DNA of 12,052 nucleotides from contig JAWWBN010000098.1 in the NCBI GenBank assembly GCA_033720955.1, positions 1-12,052 of the forward strand, given 5' to 3'. The number at the start of each line of letters is the position of its first letter. Position 1 is the first letter of the stretch. Positions 1 to 6,801 of this stretch are shown piece after piece. The stretch comes from JAWWBN01 sp033720955 (GTDB taxonomy: Bacteria; Acidobacteriota; Thermoanaerobaculia; Multivoradales; JAHEKO01). The notes beneath the pieces were generated by a model. The model searched no databases. It was not told the DNA's origin and worked only from the letters and a program-made list of their open reading frames with translations. A program made the translations under genes and the position numbers.

Positions 1-1
1 C

Positions 2-1882
2 ATCGAGAACGCGATCATCGCGATCGCGATCACCGCCTGGCCGCCGTATGCCCGCATCGCCCGCGCCCACCTGGTGGAGGTGCTGCGCGAGGCGCGCCGC
101 AGGACCAACCTGGGGCAGGTGGCGGAGCTCTCGCGCACCCGGTTCGCCCACGACCTGATCTCGCGCACCGACCAGGGCGCGCTGGGAGGCAAGGGCCGCA
201 GCATCGCCTTCCTCTACCGCTCGCTCAGCGAGACCAGCCTGCCGGCCAACTCCGCCCTCCCCGTCAACCTGCCGAAGTCGGTCATCGTGACCACCGACCT
301 CTACGACGACTTCCTGGACTCGAACGACCTGCGCAAGTTCGCCGCCGAGACCCTGGACGACCGCCAGGTGGCCGAGCGCTTCATCGCCGCGCCGCTGCCC
401 GCCCGGCTCACCGAAGATCTCGAGTTCCTGATCGACCGGCTCGAGGGTCCGCTGGCCGTGCGCTCGTCCAGCCTGCTCGAGGACTCGCTCCACCAGCCCT
501 TCGCCGGCGTCTACTCGACCTTCATGATCCCCAACCAGGACCCCGACCACGGCCGCCGGATGGAGGACCTGGCCACGGCCATCCGGCTCCTCTACGCCTC
601 GACGTTCAGCCGCCACGCCCGCTCCTACCTGAACAGCACCGGCCATCTGATCGAGGAGGAGAAGATGGCGGTGATCATCCAGCCGGTGATCGGCCGTCGG
701 TACGGCCGGCGCTTCTACCCGACCTTCTCCGGCGTCGCCCAGTCGTACAACTTCTACCCGATCGGACCGCAGCGGCCGCGCGACGGCATCATCCACGTCG
801 CCCTCGGCCTCGGCCGCATGGTGGTGGACGGCGGCCTGGCGCTGCGCTTCTCGCCCCGCCACCCCCGGGTCCTGCCCCAGTTCGCCACCCCCAAGGCGTT
901 CCTCGACCGCAGCCAGCGGACCTTCTACGCCCTCGACCTCGACGCCCCCTGCTGCAGGCCGGGCGACGACCCTTTCACCAACTTGGGGGAGTACGACCTG
1001 GCCGTGGCCGAAGAGGACGGCGTGCTCTCGCGCGTCGCCAGCGTCTACAGCGCCTCCGACCGCGTCTTCCGAGAGGACCTGGGCCTGCCCGGACCCCGGG
1101 TGGTGAGCTTCGCCAACATCCTCAAGCACGACGCCATCCCCCTGGCCGAGACCCTGCGCGCCGTCCTCAAGGTGGCCGAGGAGGGCACCGGCGGGCCGGT
1201 GGAGATCGAGTTCGCCTGCGAGATGGGAGAGTGGGGGGCGCCGCGGCGCGGCGAGCGCGCCGGACCCGAGCTGACCCTCCTGCAGATGCGGCCCTTCGGG
1301 GCCCGCCAGCTCAAGAGCAAGCTGCCCACCCGGCGCTTCGCCCCGGGCCAGGTGCTCTGCCGCTCGACCCGCGCCCTCGGGCACGGGCTGGACCAGACCG
1401 TCCACGACCTGATCTACGTGCGACCCGACGCCTGGCGCCCGGCGGCCAACCGGGGGATCGCCGCCGAGGTGGACGAGCTGGCCCGGCTGGCGCGCGCCGA
1501 GGATCGGCCCTTCGTCCTCATCGGACCCGGGCGCTGGGGCACCGCCGACGAGAGCCTGGGGATCCCGGTGCGCTGGGGGCAGATCGCCGGCGCCCGGGTC
1601 ATCGTCGAGGCGTCGCCCGAGGGCTACGACATCGAGCCCTCCCAGGGGACCCACTTCTTCCAGAACATGACCGCGCTCGAGGTCGGCTACCTGACCCTTC
1701 CGCCCGGCGCCGACGCGGAGACGGGAGCCGAGGGCAACCGCCTCGACTGGGCCTGGCTCGACCGCCAGCCCGCGCTGCGCGAGACCGAGCACCTGCGGCT
1801 TCTCCGCTTCGACCGCCCCCTCACGGTGGTCCTCGACGGGCGCAAGGGCGTCGGGGTGATCGTCAAGCCGGGCCACGAGTAG
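2..1882 (+). CDS. PEP/pyruvate-binding domain protein (PPDK N-terminal-like), 5' partial
   Basis: The frame is open to the left edge, so the gene is 5' truncated; GTG at 74 is only the first start-like codon. Counting from that GTG, a glycine-rich LGGKGRS motif is at 37-43, followed by AVRSSSLLEDS (128-138, with the conserved Arg130 and Glu136) and FAGVYSTF (143-150), the usual signature of the ATP-grasp PEP/pyruvate-binding domain (PF01326). EFAC (379-382) and LLQMRP (402-407) close that fold. A C-terminal region has FVLIGPGRWGT (480-490), LGIPVRW and GTHFFQNMTAL. No phosphohistidine swivel domain and no PEP-binding barrel follow, so it is not a complete PPDK or PEP synthase; the substrate is unknown. 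In related proteins an N-terminal receiver-like region often precedes this domain; here the first ~24 codons instead resemble an ABC permease (see findings). The gene ends in TAG, 8 bases before a glycosyltransferase, so the two are probably cotranscribed. Confidence 0.85.
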   Translation: MENAIIAIAITAWPPYARIARAHLVEVLREARRRTNLGQVAELSRTRFAHDLISRTDQGALGGKGRSIAFLYRSLSETSLPANSALPVNLPKSVIVTTDLYDDFLDSNDLRKFAAETLDDRQVAERFIAAPLPARLTEDLEFLIDRLEGPLAVRSSSLLEDSLHQPFAGVYSTFMIPNQDPDHGRRMEDLATAIRLLYASTFSRHARSYLNSTGHLIEEEKMAVIIQPVIGRRYGRRFYPTFSGVAQSYNFYPIGPQRPRDGIIHVALGLGRMVVDGGLALRFSPRHPRVLPQFATPKAFLDRSQRTFYALDLDAPCCRPGDDPFTNLGEYDLAVAEEDGVLSRVASVYSASDRVFREDLGLPGPRVVSFANILKHDAIPLAETLRAVLKVAEEGTGGPVEIEFACEMGEWGAPRRGERAGPELTLLQMRPFGARQLKSKLPTRRFAPGQVLCRSTRALGHGLDQTVHDLIYVRPDAWRPAANRGIAAEVDELARLARAEDRPFVLIGPGRWGTADESLGIPVRWGQIAGARVIVEASPEGYDIEPSQGTHFFQNMTALEVGYLTLPPGADAETGAEGNRLDWAWLDRQPALRETEHLRLLRFDRPLTVVLDGRKGVGVIVKPGHE

Positions 1883-1890
1883 AGGGCGCG

Positions 1891-3066
1891 GTGCGCGTCC
1901 TCCTGGCCCACAACCGGTACACCCAGCCGAGCGGCGAGGACGTCGCCTTCGCCGCCGAGGCCGCCCTGCTGCGCCGGCACGGGCACGAGGTGATCGAGTT
2001 CACCCGCGACAACGCGGCGGTGGAGGATCTCGGCCGGCTGGCCCTCCTCGCTCACACCGTCTGGTCGCGACAGAGCTACCGCGAGCTGCGCGAGGTGGTC
2101 GCCGACAACAGGGTGGAGGTCGCCCATTTCCACAACACCCTGCCGCTGATCTCCCCGGCGGGCCTCGTCGCCGCCAAGGCCGCGGGGGCGGCGACCGTGC
2201 AGACGCTGCACAACTATCGCCTCCTCTGTCCCAGCGCCGTCCTCTTCCGCCAGGGCCGCCCCTGCCACGACTGTCTCGGCCGCCGCTTCGCCCTGCCCGG
2301 CGTGCGCCACGCCTGCTACCGCGGGAGCCGCGGCGCCACCGCCGCCGTGGCCACCATGACGGCGGTCCACCGGCTGCTCAAGACCTGGGACCGCAAGGTG
2401 GACCGCTACATCGCGCTGACCGAGTCGGGGCGTCGGCGGTTCATCGAGGGCGGTCTGCCGGCCGCGAAGCTCGCGGTGAAGGGCAACTTCCTGGCCGACG
2501 ACCCTGGCGCCGGGGCCGGCGGGGGCGGTTTCGCCCTCTTCGCCGGGCGGCTGGCGCCCGAGAAGGGTCTCGACACGCTGCTGCGGGCGTGGCGCGTCAT
2601 CGGCCGGCGTCTGCCCCTCCAGATCCTGGGCGACGGCCCGCTGGCCGAGCGGGTCCGCACCGAGGCGCGCACGACGGAGGGTGTCGAGTGGCTCGGGAGC
2701 CGGCCCCGCGACGAGGTGCTCCGCAAGATGGGCGAAGCGGCCCTCGTCGTCGTCCCCTCGGAGTGGGAGGAGCCCTTCGGCCTGGTCGTGATCGAGGCGT
2801 TCGCCAAGGGCACGCCGGTCGTCGCCGCCGCGATCGGAGCGCTGCCGTCGCTGGTCGACGAGGGCCGCAGCGGCTTCCTGTTCCCGGCCGGCGACGCGGA
2901 GGCTCTCACGGCGCGGGTCGAGGAGTTTCTGGGCCTGGGCGAGACCGGCGACCGGCTGCGGGCCGCGGCGAGGGCCGCCTTCGCGGAGAGGCACACGGCC
3001 GAGGTCAACTACCGCCGCCTGATGGCGGTCTACGAGGCCGCCCGCGCGCAGGCGGGCGCCCGCTAG
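1891..3066 (+). CDS. Glycosyltransferase family 4 (GT-B fold) with Cys cluster
   Basis: This 391-residue retaining GT4-type glycosyltransferase should transfer a sugar from a nucleotide-sugar donor, probably for a surface polysaccharide; acceptor and sugar cannot be told. The start is GTG at 1891, preceded by AGAGGG (1881-1886) that overlaps the upstream stop. It gives the expected N-terminus VLLAHNRY..PSGED. The N-terminal Rossmann domain includes GHEVIEFTRDN (31-41) and HFHNTLPL (79-86). A cysteine trio at C125, C128 and C142 (CHDC..CYRGS) is a known feature of one GT4 subgroup and may bind metal. The C-terminal donor domain has FAGRLAPEKGLDTLL (217-231), ILGDGP and EEPFGLVVIEAFAKGTPVV (293-311), with the EX7E-type acidic pair near E294/E302. 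The open frame continues far upstream of GTG, but that part is out-of-frame shadow of the PEP-binding gene. The stop is TAG inside a CTAG shared with the convergent kinase gene. Confidence 0.93.
   Translation: MRVLLAHNRYTQPSGEDVAFAAEAALLRRHGHEVIEFTRDNAAVEDLGRLALLAHTVWSRQSYRELREVVADNRVEVAHFHNTLPLISPAGLVAAKAAGAATVQTLHNYRLLCPSAVLFRQGRPCHDCLGRRFALPGVRHACYRGSRGATAAVATMTAVHRLLKTWDRKVDRYIALTESGRRRFIEGGLPAAKLAVKGNFLADDPGAGAGGGGFALFAGRLAPEKGLDTLLRAWRVIGRRLPLQILGDGPLAERVRTEARTTEGVEWLGSRPRDEVLRKMGEAALVVVPSEWEEPFGLVVIEAFAKGTPVVAAAIGALPSLVDEGRSGFLFPAGDAEALTARVEEFLGLGETGDRLRAAARAAFAERHTAEVNYRRLMAVYEAARAQAGAR
3063..3066. other. Shared CTAG: overlapping convergent stop codons
   Basis: The palindrome CTAG supplies the TAG stop of the rightward glycosyltransferase (3064-3066) and, on the other strand, the TAG stop of the kinase (3065-3063). 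The genes therefore overlap tail to tail by 4 bases with no terminator between them. The flanking octamer CGCTAGCC (3061-3068) is repeated exactly at the other overlapping pair (7750-7757). Confidence 0.95.
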
Positions 3067-6065
3067 CCCGCGGCCGCGGCCGCGGCCAGGAAGGCGCGGG
3101 CGTGCGCCACCGCCTGCCGATCGAGGTCGCCGTCGCCCCAGCGCTCCACGAACTCGCGGTAGAAGCGGGCCGCGCCCTCGACATCGCCGCTGCCCTCCAG
3201 CACCCGGCCGAGCTGGTAGTGGGCACGGACCCAGGCGATCGGCTGCAGCGCGCGCAGCCCGCCCTCGTCGGCCACCAGCTCGCGCAGCACCCGCTCAGCC
3301 TGGGCGGTCCGCCCCGCCGCCAGGCAGGCCTCGGCCAGCGCGTACTGCACGCGCGGCAGGTTGCCGTCCAGCTCGGGGAGCAGCTCCGCCGCCCGCTCCA
3401 GCTCCCGCACCGCCTCCCCGGGACGGCCCCGGGCGAGGGCGATGTGGCCGCGCGTCTCGGCCAGGACGAAGTCGCCGACCGGCCCCGGGATCCCCTCGAC
3501 CCGGCGCGCCAGCTCCGCCACAGCCAGCTCGGCGCGGCGCTCCTGGCCCACCTGCTGCTGGGCCACCGCCAGGAGGGCCTGCGCCACGTAGTCGGTGATC
3601 TCTTCCCTGTCCTCGGCGCGCGCCTCCTCCAGCGGCACGAAAGCCTCCCGGGGCTGGTCGATGAGGAGGTAGAAGATGCCGAGCTGCAGCTTGTTGGCCG
3701 CCCGGCTGGGGCCGGGGCCCGGCCAGGAGGCGATCGCCTTGCGCGCCAGCTCCACCGCCGGCTCGCCGCGGCCGCGGTGGAGGAGCAGGTTGGCCTCGAA
3801 GCCGCTCTCGAGCGCCACCGCGAAGGGGAAGGGCAGCTCCCCCACCTTCTCCGCCCGACGGCGCGCCGCCGCCAAGTCGTCCTTCAGGATGTCGATCAGG
3901 TAGCCGCTCAGGAGGACGCCGATCCACTCCGGCTGCAGCTCCGCCGCCCGCGCCAGAGAGGCCTCCGCGGCGTCGAGATCGCCGCTCGCCGCGAGCAGGC
4001 CCGCCAGCACCTGGTGGGTCGAGAAGCTCTTCGGGTGCTCCCCCAGGTAGGTCCGCAGCAGCTCCAGCCCGCGATCCATGTCGCCCCGCGAGGCGTAGGC
4101 GGCGGCCAGGGCGTGGTGGGTGCCGGGGAAGTCGTCGCCGTAGCGGATCGCCTGCTCGAGGACCGAGATCGCCTCGTCCACCATCCAGACGCTGCTGTAG
4201 AGCAGACCCAGGTTGTTGGCCAGCGCGGTCAGGTGGGGGTAGCGCTCCAGGGTCTGGCGGTAGGTGTCGATCGCGCGGCCGATGGTCTCGAGCCGCTGCC
4301 CGAAGTAGCGGCCCTCGACGTAGGCGCGCTCCGGCTCGGTGAGCCGGTCGAGGTGCTCCATCGCCTTCTCCGCGTAGCTGCGCGCCTGCTCGGCCATCTG
4401 CAGGTTGCCGTAGGCGGTGGCCAGCTTGGCCCACGCCATGGCGAAGGCGGGATCCTCCTCCACCGCCCGCTTGTAGAGCTCGATGGCCTCGAGCTCGCGG
4501 CTCTTGTAGTGCAGCTCCTCGGCCTGGACGTAGGCGCGATAGGCCGCCACCGAGGCGGTGGTCACCTCCTCGAGGTCGCGGTCGGCGACGGCGATCGGCC
4601 GCTCCGGCAGCTCGATCGAGCCGCGGATGCTGCGCGACAGCTCGTCGACCCGGGAGAAGAGCTCCTCCTCCAGGCGGGCGTCCACCGAGCGCGCCGCGAG
4701 ATCCTCGTTCCTCGCGACGTCGCGGATCCGGATCGAGATGCGGATCGTCTCGCCCAGCTTGGTGAAGGTGCCCAGCACCACCTTGCCGGCGCCGGAGCGC
4801 TCCGCCACCTTGTTGACCACCTCGAACGAGGTGATCCTCTCGTCCAGCTTTCGCATGTCGGAGAGGATCTGGTAGAGCCGGTCGGTCGAGAGCACCCTCA
4901 GGTCCGGGGATTGCGACAGGTCGGTGACCAGCATGTCGGTGAGGCCGCTGCGCAGCCAGTCGAGCTCCTCGTCGCCGGAGAGGTTGTCGAAGAAGAGCAC
5001 CGCCACCGACGGCCGCTCCTTCTCCGCGGCGGCGGGAAGGGTCGCCGGCAACACCACGGGCTCCTCCGCGCGGCGACTCGCCACCTGCCAGCCGACGAAG
5101 GCGAGGGCCAGGGCCAGGGCGGCGCCCCCGGCCAGGACCAGCCAGCGGCGCGACCCCGGCGTCAGCACCGGCTGGGGCCCGGAGGGCAGGGCCGCCGTCT
5201 CGCCCACGATCGTCCCGGAGTCGACCTCCTCCTCGAGCGACTTGAGCTCGTTGCGCACGTCGAGCGCCGCCTGGTAGCGGCGCTGGGGCTCCTTCTCCAG
5301 GCAGTGCCGGATGATCCGCCCCAGGTGGTGGGGGAGCTCCGCCTTCAGCTCGGTGACCGGCAACGGCGAGTCGCGCAGGATCGACGAGATCAGCTCCGCC
5401 GACGACCCGCCGGAGAAGGGCCGGCGTCCGACGGCCATCTCGTACAGGATCACCCCCAGCGAGAAGAGGTCCGAGCGACGGTCCGCGGGCTCGCCGCGCA
5501 CCTGCTCGGGCGACATGTAGGGCACGGTGCCCATCACCAGGCCCTCGCGGGTCAGGGCCTCGGTGGCGCCCTCTTCGGCGCCCTCCCCGGCGTCCTCCTG
5601 GAGCTTGGCGAGGCCGAAGTCGAGCACCTTGACCCGACCCTCCCCGGTGACCATGACGTTGGCCGGCTTCAGGTCGCGGTGGACGATGCCTCGCTCGTGG
5701 GCCGCCGACAGGGCGTCGGCCAGCGGAATCGCCAGCTCGAAGACGCGCTTCAGGGGCAGTCCGGACGGCGGGATCAACTGATCCAGGGTCTTGCCCTCGA
5801 CCAGCTCCATGGTGAGGAAGTGGAGGCCGTCCTCCTCGCCGATCGAGTAGATCGTGACGATGTTGGGGTGGTTGAGGGCGGCCACCGTCTCGGCCTCGCG
5901 CCGGAACCTCGCCATGCGCTCCTCGTCGGCGGTGAGCGCGCCGGAGAGCACCTTGATCGCCACCTGGCGCTTCAACTGCCGGTCGTGGGCCCGGTAGACC
6001 TCCCCCATCCCCCCGTGGCCCAGCTTCTCGACGATGGCGTAGTGGCCCAGCTCCGTGCCGACCAT
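3063..6065 (-). CDS. Transmembrane Ser/Thr protein kinase with TolB-like and TPR domains
   Basis: This is a complete 1000-residue Hanks-type kinase of PknB style. Kinase domain, residues 8-275: glycine loop GHGGMGEVY (16-24), VAIK with Lys38, a helix-C Glu in FRREAE (54-59), catalytic HRDLKPAN (129-136, Asp131), DFG (149-151), activation segment ending GTVPYMSPEQ (179-188) and SDLFSLGVILYEM (198-210). All catalytic residues are present. A basic-flanked hydrophobic segment at 308-328 is the single membrane span. Then RPSVAVLFFDNLS (351-363) begins a TolB/FlgO-like domain to about 485. Residues 505-990 are helical TPR-like repeats (for example AEELHYKSRELEAIELYKRA and EAISVLEQAIRYGD). By family knowledge the kinase end is cytoplasmic and the rest is outside the inner membrane, sensing or scaffolding. 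ATG 6065 starts directly at the conserved MVGTELGHY and has no Shine-Dalgarno. This architecture is common in Acidobacteriota. The gene appears monocistronic. Confidence 0.95.
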   Translation of the reverse strand: MVGTELGHYAIVEKLGHGGMGEVYRAHDRQLKRQVAIKVLSGALTADEERMARFRREAETVAALNHPNIVTIYSIGEEDGLHFLTMELVEGKTLDQLIPPSGLPLKRVFELAIPLADALSAAHERGIVHRDLKPANVMVTGEGRVKVLDFGLAKLQEDAGEGAEEGATEALTREGLVMGTVPYMSPEQVRGEPADRRSDLFSLGVILYEMAVGRRPFSGGSSAELISSILRDSPLPVTELKAELPHHLGRIIRHCLEKEPQRRYQAALDVRNELKSLEEEVDSGTIVGETAALPSGPQPVLTPGSRRWLVLAGGAALALALAFVGWQVASRRAEEPVVLPATLPAAAEKERPSVAVLFFDNLSGDEELDWLRSGLTDMLVTDLSQSPDLRVLSTDRLYQILSDMRKLDERITSFEVVNKVAERSGAGKVVLGTFTKLGETIRISIRIRDVARNEDLAARSVDARLEEELFSRVDELSRSIRGSIELPERPIAVADRDLEEVTTASVAAYRAYVQAEELHYKSRELEAIELYKRAVEEDPAFAMAWAKLATAYGNLQMAEQARSYAEKAMEHLDRLTEPERAYVEGRYFGQRLETIGRAIDTYRQTLERYPHLTALANNLGLLYSSVWMVDEAISVLEQAIRYGDDFPGTHHALAAAYASRGDMDRGLELLRTYLGEHPKSFSTHQVLAGLLAASGDLDAAEASLARAAELQPEWIGVLLSGYLIDILKDDLAAARRRAEKVGELPFPFAVALESGFEANLLLHRGRGEPAVELARKAIASWPGPGPSRAANKLQLGIFYLLIDQPREAFVPLEEARAEDREEITDYVAQALLAVAQQQVGQERRAELAVAELARRVEGIPGPVGDFVLAETRGHIALARGRPGEAVRELERAAELLPELDGNLPRVQYALAEACLAAGRTAQAERVLRELVADEGGLRALQPIAWVRAHYQLGRVLEGSGDVEGAARFYREFVERWGDGDLDRQAVAHARAFLAAAAAAG
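3070..3087. repeat. Three tandem GCGGCC units at kinase 3' end
   Basis: GCGGCC occurs three times in a row. On the minus strand it encodes part of the kinase's alanine-rich C-terminal tail (six Ala then Gly before the stop). It is a simple low-complexity coding repeat, and length variation would only change the Ala tail. Confidence 0.8.
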
Positions 6066-6071
6066 GGGCGG

Positions 6072-6077
6072 AGTTTA
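6072..6077 (-). promoter_or_regulatory. Candidate -10 element (TAAACT) for the kinase, leaderless
   Basis: On the minus strand TAAACT (4 of 6 matches to TATAAT) lies 6 bases before the kinase ATG. Transcription would then start at or within a base of the ATG itself. That agrees with the absence of any purine-rich ribosome binding site, the intervening bases being CCGCCC. I see no convincing -35 box. The call rests on position and composition only. Confidence 0.35.
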
Positions 6078-6127
6078 GCCGGGGGTCCGTCGGAATGCGG
6101 CGTCCCCGCACCGAGATCGGCAGTCCG

Positions 6128-6158
6128 CCGGGGCGGCACGCGACGACGGCCGCCCCGG
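6128..6158. repeat. Perfect 10-bp inverted repeat between DinB gene and kinase
   Basis: CCGGGGCGGC (6128-6137) and its exact complement GCCGCCCCGG (6149-6158) flank an 11-base loop. The stem lies about 48 bases past the stop of the leftward DinB gene, inside the 140-base gap before the kinase start, so it could halt or stabilise the end of the DinB transcript. No T-run follows in either direction, so it is not a classical intrinsic terminator. The rest of the 6066-6205 gap holds only the kinase -10 candidate and GC-rich sequence. Confidence 0.5.
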
Positions 6159-6205
6159 ACCGCCGCCGCTACCGGCGCAGCCGGCACCCGGCCCCGGCGG
6201 GCGGC

Positions 6206-6733
6206 CTACTGGGACCAGGGCGGAACGACCTGGTTCGCCCGGGCGTACGCGATCAACTGGCCGAAGTGCTCGTGGGCGTGGCCTACGGCGATGAGCACCA
6301 TGTCGTGGGCCGTGGCCTCGCGGCCGAAGACGTCCATCGCCGCATCGAGATCCTCCACCCTGCCCAGGGCCGCGACGATGTGCTTCATCGACGCCTCGAG
6401 GGCGGCGACGCACTCCGCCTTGTCGGTGATCTGCTCCATGTTCTGGGGATCGACCCCCTCGGGAGCCGGCGTGCCGAGGCGCCCGGCGAAGAAGTAGTTG
6501 GCCGCCGCCATGTGCATGATCGCCTCGCTGACCGACCGCACCCCCTCCATGGGACGCCAGCCGTACGCCTCGGCGGGAATGGCTTCGGCGAGCTGCACGA
6601 CGCGGCCGGCCACGAAGTCGACGTTGCGCTGATAGGCGTTGGTCTCCGTCTCGTGGTGCTCGGCGAAGAGCGCCGGGGACGAGGCGAGGACGAGCGCGCA
6701 GAGGAGAGCGGCGAGGACGCGCGAGCGGTACAT
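6206..6733 (-). CDS. Exported DinB-family (DinB/YfiT fold) metalloprotein
   Basis: This 175-residue protein starts at ATG 6733, chosen because a strong AAGGAGGT site lies 6 bases upstream and because the start places a signal peptide first: MYRSR, then a hydrophobic core at residues 6-19 and a likely cleavage near A21-A24. An in-frame ATG at 6781 would add 16 residues, bury the ribosome site and spoil the signal. The mature part is a DinB-like four-helix bundle: DFVAGRVVQLAEAIP (39-53), YGWRP, VSEAIMHMAAANYFFAG (68-84) and VGHAHEHFGQLIAYAR (150-165), ending in VVPPWS. His74, His152 and His156 match the usual metal-binding triad. DinB-fold enzymes use the metal for thiol-dependent transfer or hydrolysis chemistry, but this one's substrate is unknown. 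The gene is divergent from the EamA transporter across 68 bases. I am confident of the fold; the signal peptide is a prediction by eye. Confidence 0.88.
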   Translation of the reverse strand: MYRSRVLAALLCALVLASSPALFAEHHETETNAYQRNVDFVAGRVVQLAEAIPAEAYGWRPMEGVRSVSEAIMHMAAANYFFAGRLGTPAPEGVDPQNMEQITDKAECVAALEASMKHIVAALGRVEDLDAAMDVFGREATAHDMVLIAVGHAHEHFGQLIAYARANQVVPPWSQ

Positions 6734-6739
6734 GAGAGG

Positions 6740-6747
6740 ACCTCCTT
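6740..6747 (-). promoter_or_regulatory. Strong Shine-Dalgarno AAGGAGGT for exported DinB gene
   Basis: AAGGAGGT on the minus strand is a full match to the anti-SD sequence, 6 bases from ATG 6733. It fixes that start over the upstream ATG at 6781. It is much the strongest ribosome binding site in the window, where several genes have none. Confidence 0.85.
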
Positions 6748-6767
6748 TGGAAAAGGTGACGGAAACG

Positions 6768-6774
6768 GATAATA
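6768..6774. promoter_or_regulatory. Overlapping divergent -10 candidates (GATAAT / TATTAT)
   Basis: In the divergent gap between the exported DinB gene and the EamA gene, GATAAT reads rightward at 6768-6773 (5 of 6 to TATAAT) and TATTAT reads leftward at 6774-6769 (5 of 6). This is one of the most AT-rich spots of the window. It would give a leader of about 30 bases carrying the SD to the DinB gene, and a leader of about 20 bases to EamA. The -35 matches are poor on both strands; the best rightward one is TTGGAA at 6747-6752 with a short 15-base spacer. Confidence 0.4.
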
Positions 6775-6801
6775 CGCGCACACCCCAAACGAGTTGCGTC
6801 C

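Noticed and set aside
74..76. GTG 74 as the true start of the PEP-binding gene.
   Set aside because: The frame is open to the window edge, no SD precedes it, and it would cut into the conserved helix before LREARR.
1231..1890. Upstream extension of the first glycosyltransferase to 1231.
   Set aside because: The extension lies inside the PEP-binding gene in another frame and is Arg/Pro/Ala-rich. GTG 1891 with its SD gives the family N-terminus.
3295..6111. A 938-codon minus-strand frame overlapping the kinase.
   Set aside because: It is out of frame with the recognisable kinase and gives only Pro/Arg/Gly-rich low-complexity protein.
2589..6497. A 1302-codon open frame on the plus strand opposite the kinase.
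   Set aside because: It is a high-GC shadow: the translation is Arg/Gly/His/Leu-rich without domains, and it lies antisense to a kinase with every catalytic motif intact.
6680..6733. Lipoprotein signal in the exported DinB protein (Cys12).
   Set aside because: The Cys lies within the hydrophobic core, preceded by Leu-Leu, and so does not fit a lipobox with small residues before Cys.
6734..6781. ATG 6781 as start of the exported DinB gene.
   Set aside because: It would place the perfect SD and the -10 candidates inside the coding region and bury the signal peptide behind 16 extra residues.
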